Positions 52,158 through 60,920 of a stretch of DNA of 64,000 nt are shown in pieces. The stretch spans positions 124,001 to 188,000 of the forward strand of contig SUST01000002.1 in the NCBI GenBank assembly GCA_015063285.1, written 5' to 3'. A program made the translations under genes and the position numbers. This stretch comes from Thermoplasmata archaeon (GTDB lineage Archaea > Thermoplasmatota > Thermoplasmata > Methanomassiliicoccales > Methanomethylophilaceae). The notes beneath the pieces are model-generated. The model was not told where the DNA came from and did no database searches. It saw nothing but the letters and a program-made list of their open reading frames with translations. Positions within the stretch are counted from its first letter, which is position 1; each line of letters begins with the position of its first letter.

Positions 52158-54311
52158 ATGCCGATGTATCAGCTCGCATTGTACGGAAAGGGCGGTATTG
52201 GGAAATCGACCATGGCTGCCAACATGTCGGTCGCCCTGGCAAGGAAAGGCAAGAGGATCATGCAGGTAGGATGCGATCCAAAGCACGATTCTACCAGGTT
52301 GCTCCTCAATGGTAAGGCGCAGCCGACCGTACTCGATTATGTCCGCAACACCCCTATCGGCAAAAGGAAACTGGAAGATCTCATAATGACAGGTACGGAC
52401 GGGGTCCTTTGCACCGAGGCAGGAGGTCCTGAGCCCGGTATCGGCTGTGCCGGACGCGGTATCCTGACAACATTCGATACCCTGAAGAAGCTGGGTGCGG
52501 ACGAATTGGATGTCGACATGAAGATCTACGATGTTCTCGGGGATGTGGTCTGTGGAGGATTCGCTGTTCCGCTCAGAGGCGAATATGCTGACGGGATTAT
52601 TCTGGTCACATCAGGCGAATTCATGGCGATGTATGCTGCCAACAATATCATGAAAGGTCTCGGGAACTTCGATACGGGCTCTCCTCGTTTGATCGGTATC
52701 ATACTCAATTCGCGCGGAGTTGAAGGCGAGGAGGAGCTGGTCAGGAGATTCGCATCCGCAACAGGTACGGAGGTAATCGCGGTCATTCCCAGGGACGGGC
52801 TCTTTGCCGAAGCGGAAGGGAACGGACATACCGTCAGAGAGATGTTCCCTGATTCCAAGATATCAGAGTCTATCGATTCTATAGCACAGAGGATCATCGA
52901 TGTTTCGGAAGGGAAGAGGGATTGCGTCTATCCCAAACCATTGAACGATGACCAGCTTTCGGATCTGGCCGCTGGAAGGGAGATACGTTCGGGAGAGCCG
53001 CCGGCACCGACACGAGATTCTTGCGGCGGATGCGGAGGATGCAAGAGGTCGATCAAGGACTCTCGCATCATGATGTCATGTGCCGCGTACGGTGCCCTTT
53101 CTGCATACATGAAGGTAAGGGATTACGCCGTAGTGCTGCACGGACCTGAGAGCTGCCTGTACTTCATGGATACGTCCAGGAGCAAGGCGATAGTGGAGCT
53201 CTATGACAAAGACATATTCCCGACCGTGCCCACACACAACATAAGGTGCACAATGATGGACGACGCCGTCTCCATCTTCGGAGGCGTGAAGTATCTGGAG
53301 AAGGCACTTCTGGATACTATAGCTGATGGCCACACGAGGATCGCTGTCATCACTACATGCATGCCGGGAATAATCGGGGACGATTGCATTAGCGTCATAG
53401 ACAGGATCATGAAACAGAATCCCGGGGTGGAGATTCAATACGTGCCTGCCGACGGAGACATATGCGGCGAATATACGGACGGATTCATGATGGCTGTCTC
53501 CAACATTGTACAGGATATCGACCTGGATGTAAAACCGGAGAAGAGTCTGGTGAATCTCATAGGTACGTCTTTCTTTGATCTGCATACAAAGAAGCATACC
53601 GAGGAATTGGACAGGATGCTCGGGAGTTTCGGACTGAAGGTCAACTGCAGATTCCTGGACGAGACCGAGTATGAGAAAGTGAAGAACTTCTGCCGTGCGT
53701 CGACAGATATGCTTATCACGGATACTGCGAACAACAGGGAAATCTATGAGCACATCCGCCATCGTACCGGAAGGGAACTCCTTCAGATACCTCTGCCGGT
53801 AGGATTGTATGATTACGAGGAATGGCTGGACCGTATCGGGAAGCTCGTCGGCATGGACAAGGAGGCCAAGGAGGAGATCGCCCGTGTAGAAGCCGAGTAC
53901 GATTCCTTCGTTAAGGATCACAGGTCCCGTTTTGAGGGCAAGAGGATCATAATCATCAACAAACTGTCCTTCAACGTGGATTGGCTGATAGACATCCTGA
54001 TTGATCTGGGAGCGGAACTTCCGCTCATCGCTGCTCAGCCGAGCGCTAGACGGAAGAAGATCGAGTTTGTGTCACGTCATATGGACATGATAACCACAGA
54101 ATACGATACCGATCGCTTCGTGGAGGACATAAGGGCTCTGAAACCAGATCTTATAATCTCCGATATCGCAAGGCAGAACGAAGGGATACGCTTCGCCAGA
54201 GTGGGAAAGATAGGTCTCGGTGTCAGGCCCACCCTTGAATACGCGGAGTATCTGGAGAACATCATTCGTCTTCCCGAGGAGGAGGGCTGGAAGAGGGGGA
54301 GTCTAGAATGA
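52158..54311 (+). CDS. NifH-NifD fusion: nitrogenase-like Fe protein joined to a D-type subunit
   Basis: A 717-aa natural fusion. Residues 1-~260 are a complete NifH-type reductase: P-loop KGGIGKS (11-17), and both 4Fe-4S cysteines, Cys97 (GPEPGIGCAGRG) and Cys132 (DVVCGGFAVPLR). These numbers equal those of A. vinelandii NifH if the start is MPMYQ, which supports ATG 52158. A linker carries CGGCGGC (289-295). Residues ~300-717 are NifD-like with Cys308 (SCAAYGA), Cys333 (HGPESC) and Cys401 (TTCMPGIIGDD), matching the three P-cluster ligands. The catalytic Cys that ligates FeMo-co is not seen. It should be an ATP-driven reductase. It overlaps the K-like gene by 4 bp. Confidence 0.9.
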   Translation: MPMYQLALYGKGGIGKSTMAANMSVALARKGKRIMQVGCDPKHDSTRLLLNGKAQPTVLDYVRNTPIGKRKLEDLIMTGTDGVLCTEAGGPEPGIGCAGRGILTTFDTLKKLGADELDVDMKIYDVLGDVVCGGFAVPLRGEYADGIILVTSGEFMAMYAANNIMKGLGNFDTGSPRLIGIILNSRGVEGEEELVRRFASATGTEVIAVIPRDGLFAEAEGNGHTVREMFPDSKISESIDSIAQRIIDVSEGKRDCVYPKPLNDDQLSDLAAGREIRSGEPPAPTRDSCGGCGGCKRSIKDSRIMMSCAAYGALSAYMKVRDYAVVLHGPESCLYFMDTSRSKAIVELYDKDIFPTVPTHNIRCTMMDDAVSIFGGVKYLEKALLDTIADGHTRIAVITTCMPGIIGDDCISVIDRIMKQNPGVEIQYVPADGDICGEYTDGFMMAVSNIVQDIDLDVKPEKSLVNLIGTSFFDLHTKKHTEELDRMLGSFGLKVNCRFLDETEYEKVKNFCRASTDMLITDTANNREIYEHIRHRTGRELLQIPLPVGLYDYEEWLDRIGKLVGMDKEAKEEIARVEAEYDSFVKDHRSRFEGKRIIIINKLSFNVDWLIDILIDLGAELPLIAAQPSARRKKIEFVSRHMDMITTEYDTDRFVEDIRALKPDLIISDIARQNEGIRFARVGKIGLGVRPTLEYAEYLENIIRLPEEEGWKRGSLE

Positions 54312-55582
54312 AGAGGACGTTGCCCGACGGATTCGTAGGTGCTGTGATGGCGGTAGAGAGCATCTCCGATGCAGTCGCATTCCTTCATGGTCCCGGAGGA
54401 TGCAGAGTAAGATTCATGGTCTACTCCAGCGCAGTATTCCCGAGGATCAGGCTTGAGGAGAACGACAGCTACTTCATTCCGTACTTCTGCGGATATCCAA
54501 GGGTCCCCGCTACATATCTGGACGAATACGATTACATCAACGGAGCCTACTATAAGTTGGAGGAGGGTCTTCCTATTGTGGACAGCAAGGATCCCGGTCT
54601 GATAGTCATAATAAATTCGCCCGGTGCCGCGCTCATCGGCGATAACCATGAACGTGCGATCAGAGAAGCAGGTCTGGAGGACAGGGCCATATTCATGGAC
54701 GAATCATTGGTCTCCATACCCATGACGCAAGGCTACGACCATACTTTGCTGGAGATAATGAAGCATCTTAACCCGGTCAAGGAGAGGACTGACAAGGACA
54801 CTGTCAATCTGATCGGCATGACCGTAATGGACAAGGATTTCAAGGCCGCCATAGACGAGATGACGGAGAACATAGAATTCATGGGATTGAAAGTAAGATG
54901 CGTCCCGGGTGCTGGAGCGGATCTTGATGGTCTCAAGGATTCGGTCAATTCTGAGTACTGCGTGGTGGTATGTCCGGAAGCATGTCAGGACCTTTCTGAA
55001 TACTATCGGTCTAAAGGTCTGAAGATAATACGTTCGGAAGCTGGGGCGCCTGTGGGATTCGATGCCACCGAGGCTTTCTACAGGAAGATAGCCGAGGTCA
55101 CAGGCAAGGATGCATCGATCCCGATCTCGAAAGTCTCCAAGGCGAGGGACACGATCTATCAGAAGTTCGTAGGTATGAGGTATAACGCCCTCCGCATCAA
55201 AGGGTTGAAGTTCTCTGCGGCAGGCATCGCATCGGTCGTCAGACCCCTGTCGGAATGGCTGTACAGCTATCTTGCGGTAGCACCGGTGGCCGTTGATGTC
55301 GATCCCGGTGCGGATCAGTCGGAATCCGAGAAGCTCAAGCAGTTCCTTGAATCGGTTGATTACGGGCAATCCTTTGGAGTCGAACCTAAGGTCGGTTCGG
55401 ACATAGTTCTCTGCGAAGGCATCACAGCTACAACGATGAGGCTCAACGGCGAATGCAAGATAGGTATACCGATAGGTCACTCCTCAATGGGCCTAGACGA
55501 TGTGATCCCCCGTCCGATTTACGGCATCCAGGGTGCTTTGTACATCCTCGATGAGATACTCCACGGTGTCCGCAGTTCCTGA
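54308..55582 (+). CDS. NifK/BchB/BchZ-like subunit of the nitrogenase-like complex
   Basis: A 424-aa partner of the fusion protein, coupled by ATGA overlap. Only one P-cluster-type cysteine is clear: Cys32 in LHGPGGCRVRF, the equivalent of the single BchZ cysteine or the BchB aspartate. The position of the second (INSPGAALIGD) has Ser/Pro instead of Cys, and the first is absent. Extra cysteines such as Cys61 (YFCGYP) are unassigned. With the three D-type cysteines, this gives a four-ligand 4Fe-4S site at the subunit interface, as in chlorophyllide reductase. The protein is shorter than NifK. Function as a substrate-binding or catalytic subunit is inferred. Confidence 0.85.
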   Translation: MKRTLPDGFVGAVMAVESISDAVAFLHGPGGCRVRFMVYSSAVFPRIRLEENDSYFIPYFCGYPRVPATYLDEYDYINGAYYKLEEGLPIVDSKDPGLIVIINSPGAALIGDNHERAIREAGLEDRAIFMDESLVSIPMTQGYDHTLLEIMKHLNPVKERTDKDTVNLIGMTVMDKDFKAAIDEMTENIEFMGLKVRCVPGAGADLDGLKDSVNSEYCVVVCPEACQDLSEYYRSKGLKIIRSEAGAPVGFDATEAFYRKIAEVTGKDASIPISKVSKARDTIYQKFVGMRYNALRIKGLKFSAAGIASVVRPLSEWLYSYLAVAPVAVDVDPGADQSESEKLKQFLESVDYGQSFGVEPKVGSDIVLCEGITATTMRLNGECKIGIPIGHSSMGLDDVIPRPIYGIQGALYILDEILHGVRSS

Positions 55583-56359
55583 TCAAACCTTCCTGGTCTT
55601 CAGCAGGTAGTAGTCCAAGGCGAAGAACGCTATTCCGAATGCGATCAATACGACCAAGGATATCCATGGGAAGTCCGGGATCGCATCCGGCAGACAAGCT
55701 GCCCTTATCATGAGACTGGAGTGAGTGAGCGGCAGACAGTACAGTATGGCCTGGAATACGATATTCAGGGAGTCGACTGAGAAGAACGTTCCGCACAGGA
55801 ATGTCATCGGGAGGATGACCAGGCTGTTGAATGTTGCCATGCTCGCATGTGATTTCGCAATCAATGCAGCTGCCATTCCCAACATGGAGAATACGACGCA
55901 GCTCAGGATCACGCATATGACAGCTAAAGGTGTGAGGGCGAGATCCGGGGCCAGGAATAGTCCTAGAGCGTACATCACGAAGCACCCTAGGATCCCTCTT
56001 ATGAATCCGAGCATGCTCTTGCCGAAGATGATGGCAGCGTTACTGAGCGGGCACATCATCATCTCGTCGAAGCTCCTGTAGTAGAGTCTCTGAACGTTGA
56101 TTCTTGCCGATGTGGATGAGAATGACGAGGACATCGAGGTCAGGGCCATGATACCAGGGATGACGAATGCAATGTAAGAGACCCCTATCTCCGTTTCTCC
56201 GGACCTGAGTCCGTACCCGAAGGCGATTAGGTACAGCAGAGGAGTCATGATAGTCATTATCAGTGTATTCCAGAAGGTGTGCTTCAGATACATGATGTCC
56301 GACCAAGCTACATGATACACTTGGTGGAAGAAGTCTGTATTTCTGACGTATTCGGTCAT
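55583..56359 (-). CDS. ABC-2 type exporter permease
   Basis: A 258-aa permease with about six membrane segments and the ABC-2 signature region (LPMTFLCGTFFSVDSLNIVFQAILYCLPLTHSS near residue 190). It pairs with the ATPase gene upstream by a 4-bp overlap. Its stop is immediately next to the stop of the NifK-like gene (TGATCA shared junction), so the two operons converge with no gap. The pair likely exports lipid, drug or a cofactor-related compound. It could equally be an unrelated drug pump. Confidence 0.9.
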   Translation of the reverse strand: MTEYVRNTDFFHQVYHVAWSDIMYLKHTFWNTLIMTIMTPLLYLIAFGYGLRSGETEIGVSYIAFVIPGIMALTSMSSSFSSTSARINVQRLYYRSFDEMMMCPLSNAAIIFGKSMLGFIRGILGCFVMYALGLFLAPDLALTPLAVICVILSCVVFSMLGMAAALIAKSHASMATFNSLVILPMTFLCGTFFSVDSLNIVFQAILYCLPLTHSSLMIRAACLPDAIPDFPWISLVVLIAFGIAFFALDYYLLKTRKV

Positions 56360-57213
56360 CTCTGATCACCTACCGATTTACCGGTGAGCTCAACGAAGAC
56401 GTCCTCCAGGGTCGTCCTCCTCATGACGGCGTCCTCTAGCTTATTGTCTGTAACATACTGCTGGGCATCATGCATCGAATTGAAGTACTTGTACACGGTC
56501 TTCTTCCCTTCCAGGTTCTCTACGCACATCTTTCCCGTCCTGTCAATCAGCGCTCTCGGGGTATCCAATGCGATGATCTTTCCGCGATCTATGATGCCGA
56601 CCCTGTCGCATAGGACCTGAGCCTCTTCGATGTAGTGGGTGGTGAGGACGATGGTGGTCCCAGTGGCATTCAGTCTCTTCACGACATCCCAGAGCAGACG
56701 CCTCGCGTTGATGTCAAGACCTGTCGTGGGTTCGTCCAGGAACAGGACCTTGGGCTGATGGAGCATCGCGCACACGATGGCCGCCCTCTTCTTCCATCCC
56801 CCCGATAATGAATCGACGGGCTTGTCCAGATATTCCCCCAATCCGAAGTATTCAGTGAGTTCAGAGATCCTCTCGTCCCTTTCCTTTTTGCCCATGCCGT
56901 GATACATCGCATGTGAGATCATGTTCTCGCGGATGGTGAGATCCTTATCAAGGGAGATCTGCTGCTGTATGACTCCGATGTACTGCTTCGCATGAGTCTG
57001 GTCCTTGATGATATCAACACCGTTCACCAGGACCTGTCCAGAAGTGATGTTGGTGAGCGTGGAGATGCATCTTACGGTGGTTGTTTTTCCTGCACCGTTG
57101 GGGCCCAGGAAACCGAACAGCTCACCGTCATGCACGGAGAATGATATCCCGTCAACGGCCGTCTTGTCCCCGTACTTCTTCACGAGATTGTTTATCTCTA
57201 TCACATCGCCCAT
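56356..57213 (-). CDS. ABC-2 exporter ATPase (CcmA/DrrA-like)
   Basis: A 285-aa ATPase. Walker A GPNGAGKTT is near residue 37, the signature LSGGWKKRAAIVCAML near 139 and Walker B VLFLDEP near 160. A C-terminal domain of DrrA type follows (VENLEGKKTVYKYF... TLEDVFVELTG). In the signature the usual Gln of LSGGQ is Trp, common in this subfamily. ATG 57213 (MGDVIEINNLVKKYG) has a TATA-like GTTATATCC about 25-30 bp upstream (57237-57245). It forms a two-gene operon with the permease. Confidence 0.92.
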   Translation of the reverse strand: MGDVIEINNLVKKYGDKTAVDGISFSVHDGELFGFLGPNGAGKTTTVRCISTLTNITSGQVLVNGVDIIKDQTHAKQYIGVIQQQISLDKDLTIRENMISHAMYHGMGKKERDERISELTEYFGLGEYLDKPVDSLSGGWKKRAAIVCAMLHQPKVLFLDEPTTGLDINARRLLWDVVKRLNATGTTIVLTTHYIEEAQVLCDRVGIIDRGKIIALDTPRALIDRTGKMCVENLEGKKTVYKYFNSMHDAQQYVTDNKLEDAVMRRTTLEDVFVELTGKSVGDQR

Positions 57214-57294
57214 TATGCTCACTTCAGATGAATGGTAGGATATAACCCCCAGAACTCTATTTGAGCATATCGTCGTTAGGGAGACCTAATTTAC

Positions 57295-57903
57295 TTAGAG
57301 GATTCTGCCATCCCTTCCGATGACAGTCTCTTCGAGCGGTATGTTCTTTCCAGAAGCTTCGATAGAAGCGTGCACAATTCTGGTCAGTTGACTGCAGCAA
57401 GGGACTTCCATCCTTATGACCTTGATCTTTTCGATTGGGTTCTCTTTTAAGATCTCTGTCAATTTGTCAAATCTTGCTCTGTCATCGAGTTTGGGGCATC
57501 CTATGATCAAAGGATCGTTTCCGACGAATTGCTGTTTGAAGTTGTCGACCTTGAAGGCGGTACAGTCTGCTCCAACAACCAATGTATCTTTGAGGAAGTC
57601 CGATTTGGGCGATACGAGAGCAAGTTGGATCGGCCACTGTACTCCAGGGGCAGACATCATGTTTGGACCATTCATCACAATTGGTTGGATTAATGGAGTT
57701 ACCATCGAAGCAGATGGGACATCCACGAAAGAAATCGCATCCTGTGGACATGCGGGAAGACAATCTCCCATCCCGTCACAGTAATTGGGCCTGACAAGCT
57801 TGGCCTTGCCGTTTACAAGGGCAAGTGCGCCTTCATGGCATGCTTCTATGCAAAGCCCGCATCCATCGCATTTGGATTCATCGATCTTTATCGTCTTGGC
57901 CAT
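57295..57903 (-). CDS. 2[4Fe-4S] ferredoxin-domain protein with cysteine-containing C-terminal domain
   Basis: A 202-aa protein. Residues 1-65 hold two CxxCxxCxxxC-type motifs (CDGCGLCIEAC; CDGMGDCLPAC, which has the variant spacing C-x3-G-x-C), so an 8Fe-type ferredoxin is likely. The C-terminal domain carries single cysteines in GADCTAF, IIGCPKLDD and EVPCCSQL. Proteins of this build act as electron carriers beside Hcp or other redox enzymes. It has its own TATA (TTTAAATCC, about 57921-57929). It could feed electrons to the NifH part of the nearby fusion. That link is inference from proximity. Confidence 0.87.
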   Translation of the reverse strand: MAKTIKIDESKCDGCGLCIEACHEGALALVNGKAKLVRPNYCDGMGDCLPACPQDAISFVDVPSASMVTPLIQPIVMNGPNMMSAPGVQWPIQLALVSPKSDFLKDTLVVGADCTAFKVDNFKQQFVGNDPLIIGCPKLDDRARFDKLTEILKENPIEKIKVIRMEVPCCSQLTRIVHASIEASGKNIPLEETVIGRDGRIL

Positions 57904-57954
57904 GCATATAGATTAAAATTTGGGATTTAAACGGGTCGGTATCTGAACAGAAAC

Positions 57955-58722
57955 TCAGAGTGCCCCTTCCCTCAGGATGACGTGTGGGCGCCCTTCATCC
58001 TCGATGATACTGCACTTGACATCATAAACGGTTTCTATATTCTCCTTTGTTATAACATCCTCAGGCTTGCCTGTGGCGAATATCTTTCCGTCCTTCATCA
58101 TGATGATGCTGTCCGCATATTTCGCTGCAATGTTCAGGTCGTGGCATATCATTATTACAAGGACGCCGTCCTCGTGAGAGATGTCACGGAGGAGCTTGGT
58201 GACACCTAGCTGATGTTTCACATCCAGGTTTGCAGTAGGTTCATCTAGAAGGAGGATCTCGGGCTGCTGCACAAGACCGCGGGCCAACATAACCTTCTGA
58301 TGTTGTCCTGCACTCAGTTCGTTGAATTTTGAATCTGCCAGGTCGTCTATGCCTAGGCGCTTCAGCATGGAATATACAATCCTCACATCATCTCTTGTTG
58401 CTTTCCAGTTGCTATGGGGATGGCGTCCGAGGAGAACGGCGTCTACTACACTCATGGGGAAGATATCGGACGATGCATACGGGACATACCCGACCTTCTG
58501 GGCCATCTCCTTCATGCGGTAATCATAAGAGTCTTTCCCGTCTATGAATACATGCCCTTCTGGTTTAAGGATACGATCAATACAGTAAATCAGAGTGGAT
58601 TTACCGACCCCGTTAGGTCCAAGGATTGCAACAAGCTGTGCCCCTTCGTATTCTGCGGAGATGCCTTCTAGGACTTTCTTGCTCGGATAGGAAAATCCAA
58701 CACCATTGAGTTTTAATTCCAT
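57955..58722 (-). CDS. FecE-type ABC ATPase (locus B)
   Basis: A 255-aa ATPase of normal length. Walker A GPNGVGKST near residue 37, signature LSAGQHQKVMLARG near 135 and Walker B ILLLDEP near 154. It matches the locus A ATPase closely (for instance LSAGQHQKV, PTANLDVK) but lacks the long tail. It energises uptake of a siderophore, cobalamin or similar complex. It is the last gene of the minus-strand operon, 24 bp after the first permease. Confidence 0.93.
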   Translation of the reverse strand: MELKLNGVGFSYPSKKVLEGISAEYEGAQLVAILGPNGVGKSTLIYCIDRILKPEGHVFIDGKDSYDYRMKEMAQKVGYVPYASSDIFPMSVVDAVLLGRHPHSNWKATRDDVRIVYSMLKRLGIDDLADSKFNELSAGQHQKVMLARGLVQQPEILLLDEPTANLDVKHQLGVTKLLRDISHEDGVLVIMICHDLNIAAKYADSIIMMKDGKIFATGKPEDVITKENIETVYDVKCSIIEDEGRPHVILREGAL

Positions 58723-58746
58723 AATTATTCCTCGTTTTTACGATTC

Positions 58747-59814
58747 TTATCTTCCCCATCCGCCCGTCCTTATTTTGAACAGGAAATAAAGGAATACGGG
58801 GCTTCCAATTAATGCTGTTACTGCTCCTACAGGAAGACCGGCACCGAATGACCTGGCAAGAGTATCTGCTGCAACCAGAAGGAAAGCGCCGGTTATTGCT
58901 GAACATGGGATCAGTGCGTTTGTTCTCGAACCTACAAGTAGTCTCGAAATATGGGGGACGACCAGTCCTACGAATCCGATGGATCCTGAAAAACTGACGG
59001 CGATGGAGGTGCACGCCGATACGATGACCATGCAGACGAGCCTGGTCCTTTTCGGATTCGTTCCCAGGGAGATCGCCATGTTGTCTCCGGCCGACATAAC
59101 ATCTAGTTTCTTAGAATGGGTAACTGTCAGAATCAGAAGTATTACTACTGAAAGAATGAGCAGAGGTATCGCTCCCCAAGTCACTTTGGAGACTGATCCG
59201 ATGCTCCATTCTATGATTTGCTGAAGAACTTCCGGTTCCGCATTATATTTCAGAACCATGGTAAACGCGGAGAAAATATACATCATTGCGATTCCGATGA
59301 GGATCAGCATTGTCGGGGTTGTTTTCCTTTTTACCGATATCGCTATCATCATAGCGCAGGGAATCATGGAGAAAACGAATGCGTTGAAGACTAGTCCTGA
59401 ATTGTCCGGAAGAGGTAGCAGTATGATTCCGAGTGTCAAACTGATGGTTACACCGAAAAGTGCCGCCGATGAGATTCCTGTGGTATATGGGTCTGCTAAC
59501 GGGTTGCGCACGCAGTACTGCATGATAGCTCCACTAACTCCAAGAATGCATCCTATAAAGGCGGCACCGATAACTCTAGGAAGTGTACCTTCGAATATTA
59601 GAGTGTCCCTTATGCGCTCATAATAGTTGCTGGGCTCAATCCCCTGAAGATGTTTGATAATTACTTCCCAGGATTCTGCGAAAGATATTCCAAAAGACAA
59701 CACACTTACCGAGTATGCCGATATTGCTATGGTGATGATCACTACGGTCAGGATCGCAATCCATCTCCTTCTAGATCTGGCCATATAACGGTCTTCTGCT
59801 TCTTCACCATACAT
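58747..59814 (-). CDS. FecCD-type ABC permease, second subunit (locus B)
   Basis: A 355-aa BtuC/FecCD permease. The signature LPRVIGAAFIGCILGVSGAIMQYCVRNPLADPYTTGISSAA occurs near residues 74-115, and GFVGLVVPHISRLLVG near 280. It overlaps the other permease gene by 11 bp. Locus B therefore has two different permease genes, so a heterodimeric channel is probable, unlike the single permease of locus A. Confidence 0.92.
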   Translation of the reverse strand: MYGEEAEDRYMARSRRRWIAILTVVIITIAISAYSVSVLSFGISFAESWEVIIKHLQGIEPSNYYERIRDTLIFEGTLPRVIGAAFIGCILGVSGAIMQYCVRNPLADPYTTGISSAALFGVTISLTLGIILLPLPDNSGLVFNAFVFSMIPCAMMIAISVKRKTTPTMLILIGIAMMYIFSAFTMVLKYNAEPEVLQQIIEWSIGSVSKVTWGAIPLLILSVVILLILTVTHSKKLDVMSAGDNMAISLGTNPKRTRLVCMVIVSACTSIAVSFSGSIGFVGLVVPHISRLLVGSRTNALIPCSAITGAFLLVAADTLARSFGAGLPVGAVTALIGSPVFLYFLFKIRTGGWGR

Positions 59815-60913
59815 AGGAATTCTTCCTAATTATCAAGTAGAGGAAAATCGGAGCACCTATCAGCGAAAGTGCAGCACCGATTGGTATGTTGTCGTAATCA
59901 GAGACTGCTCTGCATCCCATGTCCGCCAAGAGCATCAGAAGTATGGCGAGGCAGGATGCTGCGGGAATCACATAGCGGTTATCTGAACCAATCACCATGC
60001 GCACTATGTGAGGCGTTACCAGACCTACAAAACCAATAACACCCGCACAGCCCACGATGGCACCAACGATAAACGCTATGGCAACCAAGCAGATGATACG
60101 TAGATTATCTGGATCGACACCGAGACTTGTAGCGCTAGCATCGCCTAGAGACAAGAGGTTGAGTTGTTTGGACAGGAATGTGACAACTAATGAACCTACG
60201 GTCACGAAGAGGATTACGACCGGAAGAACATCCCAACCCACGGAACTCAGTGTTCCTGTTTGCCATGTGTAGATCACAGTTAGGGTCTCCGCGTCCACTG
60301 TGACAAGCAGGAATGTGTTTAGTGAGTTGAACAAATATGATAGGGCCACTCCTGCTAGGATCAGTGTTGAGGGTGATGACCTTGTCTTAGGAGACAGAAG
60401 AACAACCACAGCCATCGGAATCAAAGAAAATAGGAAAGATAAGATGACAATAGTTAGGCTGTCTCCATAATTGATAGAAAGGCCGATTACGACCGCTACC
60501 GCCAGACCTAAACAGGCTCCGGATGACACTCCGACCGTGTAGGGGTCCGCTAAAGGATTGTTCATTAGACTCTGCATTGATGCTCCTGCTATCGCCAATC
60601 CGATAGCGGCAACCACTGTGAATAACATCCTGGGGAGGGAGTTTCCCCAGATGTATGTGTCATCGAACCATTCCTTTGTGTAGATCTCATATTCTACGCC
60701 ACATAGGTGGTTATAGATCACTTCGAGGACTTCGATGAAGCTCAAGTGACGGCCATTGACTGTCATAGAGAAAATAGCAACCACAATTGTTGCTAAAATC
60801 ATTAATAAAAGGATAAGGAGTTTGTTCCTGGCAGAAGAGATGTAGCCTTCTGCCAGGTCGTCTTCGGATTCTATGTAGTTGTTAACTTTCGATTCTATAG
60901 ACTCCTCAGACAT
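59804..60913 (-). CDS. FecCD-type ABC permease, first subunit (locus B)
   Basis: A 369-aa permease with a charged N-terminus of about 30 residues before the first membrane helix. The signature LPRMLFTVVAAIGLAIAGASMQSLMNNPLADPYTVGVSSGA lies near residues 92-132 and GFVGLVTPHIVRMVIG near 295. It lies 7 bp downstream of the binding-protein stop and should pair with the neighbouring permease. It resembles the locus A permease more than its own partner does, as judged by the AGASMQS... and VTPHIVR segments. Confidence 0.92.
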   Translation of the reverse strand: MSEESIESKVNNYIESEDDLAEGYISSARNKLLILLLMILATIVVAIFSMTVNGRHLSFIEVLEVIYNHLCGVEYEIYTKEWFDDTYIWGNSLPRMLFTVVAAIGLAIAGASMQSLMNNPLADPYTVGVSSGACLGLAVAVVIGLSINYGDSLTIVILSFLFSLIPMAVVVLLSPKTRSSPSTLILAGVALSYLFNSLNTFLLVTVDAETLTVIYTWQTGTLSSVGWDVLPVVILFVTVGSLVVTFLSKQLNLLSLGDASATSLGVDPDNLRIICLVAIAFIVGAIVGCAGVIGFVGLVTPHIVRMVIGSDNRYVIPAASCLAILLMLLADMGCRAVSDYDNIPIGAALSLIGAPIFLYLIIRKNSYVW

Positions 60914-60920
60914 TTCGAAT

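Noticed and set aside
52158-55582. A true molybdenum nitrogenase
   Set aside because: The K part lacks two of three P-cluster cysteines, the D part shows no FeMo-co cysteine, and nifE, nifN and nifB are not present.
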